Shown: one piece after another, positions 1 to 11,139 of the stretch
How the letters are laid out: each line of letters begins with the position of its first letter
Numbering within the stretch: the first letter of the stretch is position 1
Source: Stomoxys calcitrans
Lineage: Eukaryota > Arthropoda > Insecta > Diptera > Muscidae
Reading direction: 5' to 3'
Length of the DNA: 64,000 nt
Assembly (NCBI RefSeq): GCF_963082655.1
Contig: NC_081554.1
Span: forward strand, 126,207,453 to 126,271,452
The notes under the pieces: model-generated
Databases searched by the model: none
What the model was told of the DNA's origin: nothing
The model's input: the letters and a program-made list of their open reading frames with translations, nothing else
Translations under genes and position numbers: made by a program

Positions 1-1736
1 TAACATAAAGAAATAATTCATTATATTTACCTAATATTTGGCTCCCCAGCCATAAAACAATATAAAGAAGATAAAAGAAATCAAGGTGGAAGACAGCGAT
101 AAATAGAAAGTGGTCCAACACAGTGCACAAGAACTTAGATTTTCTAGTATTAAAAATAGTGCCGCTTTGAAAAACAAAAGTAGGAGAGAATGCCAATAGA
201 ACAAGAAAAAAAATTAACCGTCAGCAAAAGAGTTATAAATATTACGAAGTTTTCAACGGAAAACGTTAGTGGAATGGGAAAAGATGCGTAACTCATGAGG
301 CAATAGGTTCCAGCATCTCGCTACTCTAACGGCATATGATCTCGTATATATGTTCCTTCTAATTCTAGTAATAAGTAGGCCGAGAGGATACAAAAATCCT
401 CCTTAGAGGACCAGGTCTAACATAAGCAAAAACGTTATGAAAAAGTAGTAATTTCCTACACTCGACAAATCTTTTAAATGAGCAATTAAGAAAACGGAAT
501 TCACAATTTGCTCATTTTGTAAAGTTAGCCTGAAAAGTACCTAAAAAACCTCCAAACCGCAAAGTATCTGAGACATTAAAGAGAATAAGCCAAAAGCTTT
601 CTCACCTTGAAAGGTAGTTAAACAATAGAAGAATAAATTTTTAAAAGGCAAGACAAAACCTTCCCTGACAAGGATAACTCAGTGTCTAAAATAACAACCA
701 AACATCTATTTCGATAGACAAACTCAATCCCAAAATTTCAAACCAAAATGTTAAGAGATATGGTATTATATTTTCCTTGGATTTGGAGAGCACGAAGAAG
801 TTTTATTAAGACCGAAGAATTTTTATTTAAAATAACAATTTCGTAAATTTTCCATATAGGTGTCAAAATCCTCAAGACCCCATAGGTTCTTCCTGGGTCA
901 ACATTTTGGACATTTGATTGCATATTCGTAATCTACTAATCGATACCTTTCATTTGATACCCATATTGTCTAGGTTGGACTACTTCCCCCCAAGGGGGTG
1001 GGCCCGAGCCCCAAAAACGGACTTCATATTCGGGTTTCTGGGCCAAAATTACCCCGTAAAATACAGCTTTGCCTTTTTTTTAATCTAGTAAAGTCGACCC
1101 AAGATTGAGCCTTTTGATTGAAGTAAAATCGAGCGAACTGTCGACTTATTATCTGCAAATCAACCGGATGAAAAATTGACCAAATAGTATAAGAAAGTCA
1201 AGAGCTCACGAAGTCGAACAGCGACTCCATAATTGTTATTAATCCATAATGTGAAATCCTATATAAACCAAACTTAATGTAATAGTTAAAATTCTTGTAG
1301 TCGAATATTTATATCACATTAGATTCTTCTTTAGGGTATGTAGTTTTTGGAAATTCGCCGCCGCACGTCTGTTGCATGAGTCCTTTGCTAAATAAATATG
1401 GCAGAGATGCTTCTTCTTCTTCACTAATAAAACAGCAGAAAACAATTTTATTGAAGGTTAGGTTAATTTAGCAAATTCAGATTTAGCTCACCCAAGTCCA
1501 GTTTTATATATGTTCGCAAACATTTTGCTGAGTTTAACTTATTTTTATTCCAACTCTCTATGCAAAGTCCTTTTAAATGTAAGGTTTGATTAAGTCAGGA
1601 GACTTAACTATGACATTATTTTTTGGAGCTCCGACGTATTTATTAATCTTAATTGTTATATAATATAATCGTAATTTGTTAATATTTCAATAATTTTCTG
1701 CATTCCGCATCTAGTTTAAACTTTCATAGTGTTGTC
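1..1736. other. Gene-free AT-rich flank
   Basis: No convincing coding region, RNA gene or recognisable transposon is seen. The longest open frame (738-923, minus) has low-complexity composition, no family resemblance and no splice context. A short G/C-rich patch with runs of C and G lies near 985-1015 and resembles old interspersed repeat sequence, but I could not pair it with another copy in the window. The 3' UTR of the leftward gene that ends at 1737 must extend into this stretch; I did not identify its end. Confidence 0.5.
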
Positions 1737-3223
1737 TTAACTTAATTCTAGGTTTCGAAATTTATCGAAATCATAAAATCCAGCCCGTACTTGTCGTCCA
1801 CCAAAAAAGCGTCCATTTAGATCCACCACAGCTTTAGGAATATTGCCGTTTAAATATTATCGAATGACAATATATATAATGCAACAACTCACCTTTAATG
1901 GCACTTTCCATTCGCTTGAATTCAACAAATATTTTTACTGCATCTTCAGGTGTTGTTCCAAAAGACTCATGAATTAAAACCTTGTTCACATCGCCATATT
2001 TGGTGTTGCACTCATCTTTAACTTCGGGTTCCAATTCATCGTCAACGTCACCGGGGCCAACCATGTTCTTTAATATATCGAAAATTAACTTAAAAAAACA
2101 TGAACTCAAACATCATAACTTATAAAACATAAGTAAACAAACAATAAACTTAATAGTATACGCACTAACTACGCTTGTATTATTTTAATTCGTACGAAGG
2201 TGGGCTTACCCTTAGTAGAACAACTTTGCTAGGTGCCTTCATTATCTCTGTTATACTGGGATTTGATCCAGACTCTGTACTTGTTTGTGCTGGTGGAGCC
2301 ATGTTAGCAATTGGACTAGACGCAGCTGGACTATTGCCAGCTGCGGGAGGCTGTGGTGGAGGCAAGAATACATCACGTTCATGTATAATGCGACCACCAC
2401 GTTTTGAAGTCTTTTCCACTTGCAAAGCCATGGACATACCCTGCTCCTGCTTGCCCAAACCTTGGCCATCTTTGAATCCGTATTTGGCCATGATTTTAGC
2501 AGCCACTGAAGTAGCAGAATAGGGTATAGTTACATTTGAGGAGGGATCGCCATCATTTTCAATAGAAATTTCCTGCAGTGATGGAGGTGGAGCTATGGTG
2601 ACACCACCTTTACCTGATCCGGATGCGGCCATGGAAGGTGGACTGTACCGATCTTCATCTGCAATACGTTGGCCAAAGCCGCTAAACTTAACTGGAGGAG
2701 ATTCGCGATTCCGCGAGTTTCGTCGATTGCGCTTTCTCTCCCGATCTCTGTCTCCTCGATTGGGTCGTTCGCCCCTATCCCGTTCTTCGCGTCCCTTGTC
2801 TTTCAAACTATTCTTTTTCTCTTTTAATTTGTCATACTCATTGGGCCAAGATGGATCATACTCGTCAACAAAATCCCAATCGTCAGTTTTAATATTTTCC
2901 AACGAGGGTACCAGCGGCTGCGCTTGAATAATCGGTTTACTTTCACTGGTGTGCTTGGATAAAATAATCTCTTCGGGTGATTGCAGTTTTTTAGCCTTCA
3001 AGTTGACCACAGGTGTCATAAGCTAAAGAAAAGAATTTTTGATCAAAATAACATTTTTGATGGTGTGGAATCATCTGCCCACCGGTTTCTTTGATGTCTC
3101 TCTTGGCTTTGGTAGACCAGCTTTCTTAATTGCTAACTGTGTTTGCAACATTTTTATTCCAGAGGACCAACCATCTATTTGGGAGGCTTTTGGTTTTGTG
3201 TCTATATCGTCATATAAATCCAT
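1737..3223 (-). CDS. Spf45: Splicing factor 45 (RBM17/SPF45 homologue), four coding exons
   Basis: Nuclear splicing factor of the SPF45/RBM17 family, which acts in alternative 3' splice-site choice; the Drosophila protein is linked to Sex-lethal-dependent splicing (family knowledge). Exons on the minus strand: 3083-3223, 2210-3022, 1893-2067, 1737-1831. All three introns have GT..AG ends and the joined frame is about 407 aa; human SPF45 is about 400. The start MDLYDD at 3223 aligns with the family N terminus, so I prefer it to an in-frame ATG 14 codons upstream. Seen: conserved N-terminal block (WSSGIKMLQTQLAIKKAGL); an Arg/Glu/Asp-rich middle; a G-patch at about residues 219-258 (KYGFKDGQGLGKQEQG); and a C-terminal U2AF-homology RRM from about 306 (KVVLLRNMVGPGDVD). 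The diagnostic R-x-F motif appears as GRFFGGR in the last exon. It is divergent to the gene at 4619. The main uncertainty is the exact exon edges. Confidence 0.93.
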
Positions 3224-3356
3224 TTTTTGATTGATTGTAACTCCTATTGTTACTTTAAAATCCAAAGAATATATATAAAATAATTTGTTTATTTTCTCTC
3301 AGACCTAAGTTAGTAGAAATCGTAACGTCACTCCACTGTACCCTCAATGAAAAAAT

Positions 3357-3693
3357 CTAGGCAAATTAATACAAGGTAAAGTCATTAGCCCAACAACAAC
3401 GAAATCAACTATACAACTGTGTGGGAATGGTGGCACAAAATTCAACTAAGCTGTCAAATTTCTGGACACTTCCTAATTGATATTTTAGTTTTTATTTGCA
3501 TTATCATGTGTAGCAACTACAAGATCAAAAGATTTATGATTATAAAACATATATGGGAAAAAGGAAACAAAATGTAAAAACCTTTAGAATCCAAACAAAG
3601 CATTTAACGTTCTAGTGGGATTTGCATAAAACTCTGGAATTAGAAAATTTCATCAGCTGGGCTAATGACTTTACCTTGTATAAATTTCCCTAG
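3357..3693. mobile_element. MITE with CTAGG-type terminal inverted repeats, copy 1
   Basis: The left end (CTAGGCAAATTAATACAAGG, continuing as TAAAGTCATTAGCCCA) recurs inverted at the right end (TGGGCTAATGACTTTACC, then TTGTATAAATTTCCCTAG). The arms are about 35 bp and nearly perfect, and the interior is non-coding, so this is a classical non-autonomous DNA transposon. It lies just upstream of Spf45 and only 25 bp from a second member of the same family. Superfamily not determined; no clear target duplication was read. Confidence 0.82.
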
Positions 3694-3718
3694 TAAAAAA
3701 TGTTTTACTGGTATTTGG

Positions 3719-4364
3719 CTAGGAATATTTATATAAGGTAAAGTCACTAGCCCAGCTGATGGAATCTTCCAATTCCAGAGCTATATCCAAATCTCACAAG
3801 AACGTCAAATGCTTTGTTTGGATTTTAAACTTTTTTTACATTTTGCTTCCTTTTTCACATTTCAATTGGTTTAATTTATAATTGACACGTTTATAATCAT
3901 AAATCTTTGATCTTGTGGCTGCTACACATGATAATGCAAATAAAAATTAGAATGCCAATTAGAAAGTGTCCAGAAATTTGACAGCCTAATAGGAATGTGC
4001 GCCAACATCCCCGCAGGGTTGTATACATGGCGAAACAATTAAAGGTGGTCTCATTTGTACAACAACCACAAATCATATGGTGCAATTCGATATCTTGCTA
4101 TCAAGCTGATCGACGTTTTGCCAACTCAGGTAAAGAAATTTGTGTGCTTGGATGTATACGTGTTCATACATGAGCAGAGAATATGCGAAAAGAAGATAAC
4201 AACAAAGAAAATGCAAACAGAAATCTGACATCTTAATACTGTCAAACCTGGCCGGCTGTAACAGCTGCTCGCGTGAGACCACCGTATTAAATCCGCCTTG
4301 GGTTGTATATATGATTTCGTTGTTGTTGGGCTAGTGACTGACTTTACCTTATACATTTGCCTAG
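3719..4364. mobile_element. MITE with CTAGG-type terminal inverted repeats, copy 2, carrying an inner MITE
   Basis: The termini match the neighbouring copy: CTAGGAATATTTATATAAGG on the left and the inverted CCTTATACATTTGCCTAG on the right, followed inward by the shared TAAAGTCACTAGCCCA block. It is longer than copy 1 because it contains the inner element at about 4044-4283. It occupies most of the space between the divergent genes Spf45 and the DUF4706-type gene. Confidence 0.8.
4044..4283. mobile_element. Short GGTGGTCTCA-ended MITE
   Basis: The segment opens with GGTGGTCTCATTTGTACAAC and closes with the inverted GTGAGACCACC. Related copies without the CTAGG arms occur at 39.23-39.49 kb, 39.77-39.98 kb (reversed) and 51.33-51.53 kb, so this is a separate dispersed element. 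Shared interior words include CCACAAATCATATGGTG, a CGACGTTTTGCC block in most copies, and a final ATCCGCCTTGG-like flank. Non-coding. Confidence 0.72.
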
Positions 4365-4618
4365 TGTACAATATAATATCATCCTGTGGCAACGTTATTC
4401 CTGTAACTGTTGATCTGGCCACTCGAAACCCTTTCCGTGAAGGGTTTTTGTTGTATTGTTTGTTGAAAAGTTAAACAAAGAATATATAGTGACCGGAGAA
4501 TCGTATTTCAGGTGAACTAATGCCGCTTCAAGAACGAATATAACCAAATGGAACGATATAAATTTTAACCCCGTTTTTACATAGGAACGGCAGCTTCAAC
4601 CATATTTCCATTTAAGCC

Positions 4619-5782
4619 ATGCCCGAAACACTGGACTGCACCCTAGATGTTATACAAGAATATTTTGCGAAGTTGAATCCTATAGCCGAACGAATTTACC
4701 ATGACATTAACGACACCAAATTAAATTATGGCAAGTTGTGGGAAAGTCTTAGCACCAAAGAACAAAGTGACATTATAAATGATACCTTAATAAAGCCGGA
4801 AATATCATTGCGCTACTTCGATAATTTCCCCACACCCACACAATCAAATTCTACAAAAAGTCAGACGTCGACTGATTCCTTGGCAGCAATAGTTTTGAAT
4901 GACTTTAGTAAGCATCAGAACAATGAGGATAGTGATAGAATTCGGCTTCCCAGTAAACAGTTTGAAGCGAAATATAGCGCTAATGAAGGGTATGCTTTCG
5001 ATGGCAGAGATTTAAGAACATTTTCAATACAACAGGTTGCTCTCAAGATAATACATGATGAAGCTCTTGGCAGCTTTCGCGATGAGTATTCGCGGCCCTT
5101 TAGCTACAGAACAAAATCGCAAATAAATTTGCATTTATTTCCAAGTAACGCTGCAGACTCCAAAGCATCTGGTCTATTTCAACGGAACGCTCTACCGATG
5201 GGAAAGGATACTAAGCAAGAACCAATGGATGCGGAATCCAAGAAAGCTTTACTTAATTATCAACGTCTTCAATGTGAACTGAAGAAAAGCCTAAACCAGA
5301 ATTTACAAAAATGTCGTCCGGGCGATCAGAAAACTTCAAATGTTAGCAGTATTAAGCCCAGCAGTATATCAAGTCCTCCAATAGATATTGCAAAATCGCG
5401 TAAAGCTAGTTTAAAATTAGAGACTGCGGTCTCTAATGATAAGGAAAAGCAAAGTTCCACAAAATTAAAACCCAATAACAAATCGGCATCTTCGATAATG
5501 CAGGTATTTTTAAACACTAATAATAGTTCCGCTCCAACATCTTCTAGTGTTGTAAATTATGCTGTTTATTCCGATTCATTTTTGGATGGCGAAGAGAACA
5601 CTAATCTAATGCAAAACTGCGGTCGAAACGAATTTATGTCGGCTTCCTCGTCATCTGCAGCCACCTCAGAAGACGACGAATATGATGGTAGAGCCGACAA
5701 GACATTAGACTCAGAGGAAGTATTCCTTCTTGATAGGGATCTAAATATGCGAAAAGGTTTCGATTTTCTTAACAATTGGTAA
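4619..5782 (+). CDS. DUF4706 / C1orf198-family protein, single exon
   Basis: The 387-aa open frame starts in a reasonable fly context (aagccATG) and has no introns. Three blocks match the vertebrate C1orf198/DUF4706 family as I know it. The N-terminal block is at about residues 15-60 (YFAKLNPIAERIYHDI ... YGKLWESLSTKEQSDII). A central DEYSRPFSYRTKSQINL lies at 155-171 (vertebrate DEHSAPFSWETKSQ). The C terminus ends KGFDFLNNW (vertebrate KTGFDFLDNW). Between them is Ser/Asn/Lys-rich, probably disordered sequence, plus an acidic patch near 350-370 (EDDEYDGRADKTLDSEE). There is no signal peptide or membrane segment. Molecular function is not established. It is divergent to Spf45, with about 1.4 kb between the start codons. 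Codon use and frame integrity look like a real gene. Confidence 0.82.
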   Translation: MPETLDCTLDVIQEYFAKLNPIAERIYHDINDTKLNYGKLWESLSTKEQSDIINDTLIKPEISLRYFDNFPTPTQSNSTKSQTSTDSLAAIVLNDFSKHQNNEDSDRIRLPSKQFEAKYSANEGYAFDGRDLRTFSIQQVALKIIHDEALGSFRDEYSRPFSYRTKSQINLHLFPSNAADSKASGLFQRNALPMGKDTKQEPMDAESKKALLNYQRLQCELKKSLNQNLQKCRPGDQKTSNVSSIKPSSISSPPIDIAKSRKASLKLETAVSNDKEKQSSTKLKPNNKSASSIMQVFLNTNNSSAPTSSSVVNYAVYSDSFLDGEENTNLMQNCGRNEFMSASSSSAATSEDDEYDGRADKTLDSEEVFLLDRDLNMRKGFDFLNNW

Positions 5783-6071
5783 TGATTTACATTTGTATGT
5801 TTTTCTATTGTTAAGAAATATGACGAGAGTAAATTTCTCCATAACTTCATGGGTCAAGAATCCCCAATTTATAAAACAACATTATATATATATGGCTTAT
5901 AATCCTTGTAATTGAGTATTGATTTTATAATTTTTTTTCTATCTTTATTACTTATTGCAAACTTAAGTTTTTGACCTTTTTCAATGCATATGCATTTTGC
6001 AATTTTTTTTAAAATTTTGTTTTTTATTTGCAAAAACAATAAAATTTTTTTCAAAGTAAAACCCCCAGCGA

Positions 6072-6132
<61 letters not shown>

Positions 6133-6898
6133 CATACATATGTACGTTTATATGTAAGAGACTAACATATTTATAGACTGAATATTACACCTTAACTTTA
6201 GTATTGATATATGAACTAAGCTAGATATATTTACCAAAAAGGCATCTACATAAAATAATTCCTAATACACCCACTACCAAACTATCCTAAAAGAATCACT
6301 GGTAGTGCGCCGAGTACAGCATACATATAACATATTGCATTTTTGTAGTTTCAACTTGAAAATAAAATGCAACAAATACTAAATATGTATAACCAATACA
6401 CAACAATAAATAAACAAATAATATGCAAACAACGTCTTTTTAAAAATTTGCGGATTTTGTATAAAAATTTTGCCGCTCAAAATGATCAGTCAACAGTTTG
6501 CAGATATAATTAAAACGTAAACCATCAAATAAATTATAATTTTATAACATTATATGTATTTATCATCGTCTTTTGGTGCTTTTTTTGTCTTTAAATCTTA
6601 AAATTTAGATTCCATTGCAGGATATTGTCCGGCTATAGGCCATTTCAAAGAACTTTCAAAAGTAAGTAATCATGCTGCTTTACATACCAATCCAACTAAA
6701 TTTTACTTGTTTTCTATTGCGCTTGTAAATCAAGTCGTCTTTAAGAGCCCTGTTCAAATTCAGATGCATGCTTTACAATCTGCTGTAGTTGGGTTGGTAT
6801 GTAAAGCACCATGAACCATTTGACAAGGTATTAAATGATCAGAATTTTAGTATTTAATGTAATAAAGTTAAAGGAGCCACTTACTACAACGAAATTTA
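5783..6898. other. 3' UTR and AT-rich spacer
   Basis: Several AATAAA-like words (about 6040, 6405-6415) follow the stop of the upstream gene and could serve as its polyadenylation signals. Beyond the dinucleotide tract, no gene is seen. Two weakly inverted blocks, ggttggtatgtaaagcacca near 6792 and tgctttacataccaatccaa near 6677, are complementary, which suggests the remains of a small inverted-repeat element at about 6677-6812. Confidence 0.5.
6074..6141. repeat. (TA)n microsatellite with short (CATA)n tail
   Basis: About 27 uninterrupted TA dinucleotides run from 6074, followed by CATACATACATA. It lies in the 3' flank of the DUF4706-type gene. It is likely length-polymorphic; an apparent minus-strand open frame over it is an artefact of the repeat. 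Confidence 0.95.
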
Positions 6899-7128
6899 TT
6901 ATTTATGCTTTTTTCTCTTTCGAGACGAGCTCAATGATAGGAGATTTTTTCTTTGCAAATAATAGACAGGGTTGTCGAGAGTGGTTAATGCAATATACCA
7001 ACGGGCGGCCCTTGAAGCCGTCACACCTAATATGGTTGAAAAGTCTTCTAACCAAAGACGAAACTCGTCACATAGTGGTTGGTGCGTGTTGCGATCTCTG
7101 ACTTTCCTTCTCCGATCATTAAGCTCGT
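6899..7128 (-). CDS. Possible terminal coding exon of an unidentified minus-strand gene
   Basis: Reading leftward, a textbook 3' splice site (pyrimidine-rich tttgtttctcttttcAG) is followed at 7128 by about 75 codons ending at a TAA at 6901-6899. The translation includes SDELNDRRRKVRDRN, CDEFRLWLEDFSTILGV and RWYIALTTLDNPVYYLQRK, and ends in a basic tail SSRKRKKHK. An AATAAA overlaps the stop codon on the minus strand (6900-6895), which would suit a very short 3' UTR. I do not recognise the family. Upstream sequence (7.26 kb onward) is repeats and a LINE, so any earlier exons lie far away or are lost; it may be a stranded exon or a retained duplicate fragment. Confidence 0.4.
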
Positions 7129-7138
7129 CTGAAAAGAG

Positions 7139-7257
7139 AAACAAACAAAAATTGTAAAATTTAGTGATCTTCACCATAACAGGCAAAAACTTGAAAATGA
7201 AAAAGTTCGGCAGAGCCAGGCCGGGACTCAAAACAAACAAAAATTGTAAAATTTAGT
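7139..7257. repeat. 27-bp direct duplication around a 65-bp segment
   Basis: An exact 27-bp word (beginning AAACAAACAAAAATTG) occurs at 7139-7165 and again at 7231-7257. The 65 bp between them include GGCAGAGCCAGGCCGGGACT. This could be a target duplication around a tiny insertion or a local slippage duplication. It sits directly upstream of the putative splice acceptor at 7129-7130. Confidence 0.75.
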
Positions 7258-7369
7258 AAATACCCGCGTATTTACCCATATATACTCAAAAGCTGCGTAT
7301 TTATAATTTCGCACATATTTTGGGTATTAAAACATTTTCCAAACAATTTTTTGATGATTTCGTAATGTT

Positions 7370-7911
7370 TGTATATAACCCTGACCTTCTGATCTCAAAA
7401 AAACGAATTTTAGTTTTATATAGCCGCTATATAGACCGACGTCCAGACTTTAAGTCATGAGGCAATAAATTGGTAATTTTTCATCCTATTTTGATAAAAT
7501 TTGGCACAGTGAGTTCTGGTAGACCCCTTCCCATTTCTGTGAAGTTTGGTTCAGATCGAACTATATTTTCATATAGCTGCCCTATAGACCGAACTCCTGA
7601 TCTCCCGATACAGGGTATTGAGGCCACAAAAGATCCATTTATTACCCGAATTCGTTGAAATTTGGCAAAGTGTGTTCTGGTAGACCCCTACCATTAATGT
7701 CAAATGTGGTCCAGATCAGACCATATTTGGATATAGCTGCAATATAGACCGATCTCCCGATATAGTGTAATGAGCCTATAAAAGGAGCATTTTCATTCTA
7801 TTTCGACGATATTTGGCACAGCGAGTTTTGGTACCACTCTAAAAGTTTTTGTTGAATATCGGACAATATTTGGATACAGCTACCATATAGACCGATCTCC
7901 AGATATAGAGT
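7370..7911. repeat. Diverged tandem repeat array (ATATAGACCGAT-type)
   Basis: Three to four diverged units each contain the order: 'gaaatttggcacagtgagttctggtagacccc', 'tcagatcgaaccatatttggatatagctgc' and 'catatagaccgatctcccgatatag'. The spacing is roughly 110-130 bp. The same units occur at 33.24-33.78 kb. Non-coding; several open frames through it are by-products of the periodic sequence. The right edge is abrupt where the RTE-like LINE starts. Confidence 0.75.
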
Positions 7912-10835
7912 ATTCCACAAAACCCATGCGGTTGGGGCGCTGGGCCAATAACCCGCCACCGAAAAACTGAGAACTATTATGAGAAACAAAGGCTATTCCT
8001 TTGTATATAAAATACAAAAAACGGACCACCTCAACGTTGACGACCCACGCAAACGAAAAAAGGACCATGATTTGCGGATCTGCACCTGGAATGTCCGCAC
8101 TATTTTTAGAGAAGGTGCTGGCGAATATATTACAGAAGTACAAGGTAGATTTTACCGCCTTAAAAGAAGTGCGATGGACTGGGAATGGCGTCACTACAAT
8201 AGCAAACAGTGACGAACTGTACTATAGCTGCCATAACACGAGGCATGAATTTCGCTATGGATTTGTGGATAAGAGGCTAGCTAAAATCCGCATAAACGCC
8301 AAATTCTTCTACATCAGCCTTATTTGTGCCCATGCCCCGACGGAAGACAAAGACGAGCAGACCAAGGATATTTTCTATTAGCGCCTAGAGAGAGAATATG
8401 ACCGCTGCCCCGCCCATGATATTAAAATCATTCTGGGAGATTTTAATGCGAATATAGGGAAGGAAGAGATTTTTGGTCCAACAGTCGGAAAGTTTAGCCT
8501 CCACAAGATAACGTCTAGTAATGGGTTGAGTCTGATTGATTTCGCCGCGCCAAAAAACATGGTAGTTAGTAGCACCAAATTTCAACATAAAAAAATTCAT
8601 AAAGCCACATGGCTGTCACCCGATCAAAACACGAGGAACCAAATTGATCACGTTGTGATAGATTGAAGGCATTCATCCAGCGTGTTAGATGTACGATAGA
8701 TCCGTGGAGCGAATATAGATTCTGATTATTACCTGGTTGCAGCAAATATTCGCACCCGTTTGAACATGGCGAGGAAAGTACGATCTGACACTGCACGGAA
8801 GCTGGAAATTGAAAAGCTGCAAACACAACAAATGGCAGCGGCATACTAAACTCGACTGACCCAACTGCTTGATGAAAGCACTCCTTGTTCCGACGATATA
8901 ATGGCGCAGTGGCAAACTATTGCCCACTCCATGGAAAATGCCGCGAAATCCGTACTTGGGTACCGGAAGCTTCCTCCAAGAAACCTATGGTACGACCAAG
9001 AGTGTCGAGATGCTACTGAAGCCAAGAATGCGGCATATAGAGCAACCCTGTAATTAGTAGCAAAGCGCCAGATGAAGGAGAGGTATCGGGAGTAAAGGAG
9101 AGAGGAGAAACGTCTATTCCGCAGAAAGAAAAAGGAAATGAAAGACATGAGTGTGAACGAATTGAGATGTACAGAAGTCAGAATGAAGTCCGGAAATTCT
9201 ACCAAAGAATTAAACATCAAACCGATGGCTTTGGTGCAGGCACATCCTCCTGCAGAGACAAAGAAGGAAATCTGGTAACTGACACAGATAACAGGCTGAG
9301 GATATGGAGAGAACATTTTACCCAACTGCTAGTGTCCGATGTTGGTGGCGAAGAGGATACCGCAGAACCAATCCCTGATGATGGTATAGAATGTTAACCT
9401 CCTAGTCAGAATGAGGTCCAAGTAGCAGTGACCCGACTGAAGAACAGCAAGGCAGCAGGAGCCGACGGGTTACCCGCTGAACTATTTAAGACCGGAGGCG
9501 ACACGCTGATAAGGCGTATGCATCAGCTTATCTGCGCAATCTGGCTAGAAGAACGCATACCCGATGATTGGAACCTCAGCACACTATGTCCGGTACACAA
9601 GAAAGGAGACAAGACGGAATGTGCCAACTACAGAGGAATAAGTCTCCTCCCCATCGCATACAAGATACTCTCGAGCGTACTGTGTGAAAGATTAAAACCT
9701 AAAGTTAATGAGATAATTGGGCCATATCAATGCGGCTTTAGACCTGGTAAATCCACCCTGGACCAGATATTCACACTGCGCCAAATCTTGGAAAAGACCC
9801 GAGAAGGACAAATCAACACCTACCATCTCTTTGTTGACTACAAAGCCGCCTTCGATACTTCTTTACGTTCAAAGGTATTTCAAGCCATTTCTGAGTTTGG
9901 TATCCCTGCAAAATTAATAAGACTCTGTAGGATGACACTTGCTGATACGCATTCCTCACTACGAATAGGAAAGAATCTCTCCGAACCATTTAATACCAAA
10001 CGAGGTTTCAGACAAGGAGCCTTTCGTGTGATCTCTTTAATATGCTGCTGGAGAAGATTATGCGAGATGCAGATGTGAATAGATATGACACACTAATCAC
10101 AAGAGAACACATGCTACTTGCCCATGCCGAAAACAATGCCGAAAACTGCAGTCTTTGATAGAATCGAAAGAGAGTCAGTGAAAATGGGTTTTGCATCAAA
10201 TGGAGTTAAGACGAAATGGATGGTATCAGATAAAGGATGGCAGATAAAGAAAATGGAGAAAGCCTTTGCAGCGCCGTAACCGAAACGAATGACACCAGTT
10301 TTGAGATTAAGCGAAGAATAATACTGGCAAACAGATGCTACTTTGGACTAAGTAAGCAGTTTACAAAACAAGGCCACCTCTCGACAGACGAAGATTGCAC
10401 TATACAAGACATTTTTACTACCCGTGTTGTTATATGGTTCTGAAGCATGGGTACATGTGAAAGCAGATGAGGCAGTGCTTGGAGTATTTGAGAGAAAGAT
10501 TATTTGTAAAATATATGGACCAGTTTGCGACCACGAGCTGTATGACGACGATGGCATAGTTACACGCATCAAAATACAACGGCTGAGTTGGCTAGGTCAT
10601 GTTGTCAGAATGGATGAAGAAGCTCTAGCAAAGAAGTCGTTTGAAGGCAAACACGGTGGTACATGCAATCCGGAACAACCACAAGCCCAATGGAAAGATC
10701 AAGTGGTGGGAGACATCTCGAAACTTGGTGTCAGAGATTTTAGAATGAGCGCAGAAGATCGAGGAGCTTGGAATGCTATTCTACGTTCGGCTAGTGGAAT
10801 AAATATTCTGTCATAGCCAATTAAAGTAAGTAAAA
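7912..10835 (+). mobile_element. RTE-like non-LTR retrotransposon, degraded copy 1
   Basis: The apurinic-type endonuclease is recognisable from about 8060 (LRICTWNVRT; then TALKEVRWTGNGV; LGDFNANIG at about 8430; NQIDHVVID at about 8645). The reverse transcriptase lies at 9.43-10.07 kb: KAAGADGLPAELFK, NYRGISLLPIAYKILSSVL, GPYQCGFRPGKSTLDQIF, LFVDYKAAFD. A C-terminal domain is at 10.42-10.82 kb (LLYGSEAWVHVKADEAVLGVFERKI ... RLSWLGHVVRMDEEAL). Stops and frameshifts break the frame at several points, and the YADD catalytic box is lost after about 10,020, so the copy is dead. Compared with the copy at 19.8-21.7 kb its 5' end is cut at about 7912. The clade call rests on remembered family motifs. 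Confidence 0.85.
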
Positions 10836-11139
10836 TAAGGCAAATAAAGATTTCATACATTTTTCGCAATTTTATGTGTATTTTTTTAAAAAACTTTCCT
10901 ATAGCTCTTAAAAAATCACTCTTTAAATAGGATTATTATTATAATATATTATTATATATAATTGGGCATGGCAGATCTATTTGAATCTGATCAGATCCAA
11001 TTTTATCTAATGCCAGATATCTTTGGATCGGACATATCAATTTTTTTTTTAATCGGGTCGTTTAATTATGTTTTCGGCTAATAAGCTGTTTATTGTGTTA
11101 TAATTACACAATTTTGTTAATATTACATTTTAAAACCAG
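10836..11139. other. AT-rich spacer
   Basis: Contains a TTATTATAATA-rich patch near 10,930-10,960 and an internal GATCAGATCC/GGATCGGAC word pair. No gene or confident transposon is seen. Confidence 0.5.

Noticed and set aside
2175..2927. Plus-strand open frames over Spf45
   Set aside because: They are antisense shadows of the long Spf45 second exon, which has clear family motifs and splice sites on the minus strand.
5869..6135. Minus-strand open frame beginning MYVYIYIYIY
   Set aside because: It is a translation of the (TA)n microsatellite and low-complexity flank.
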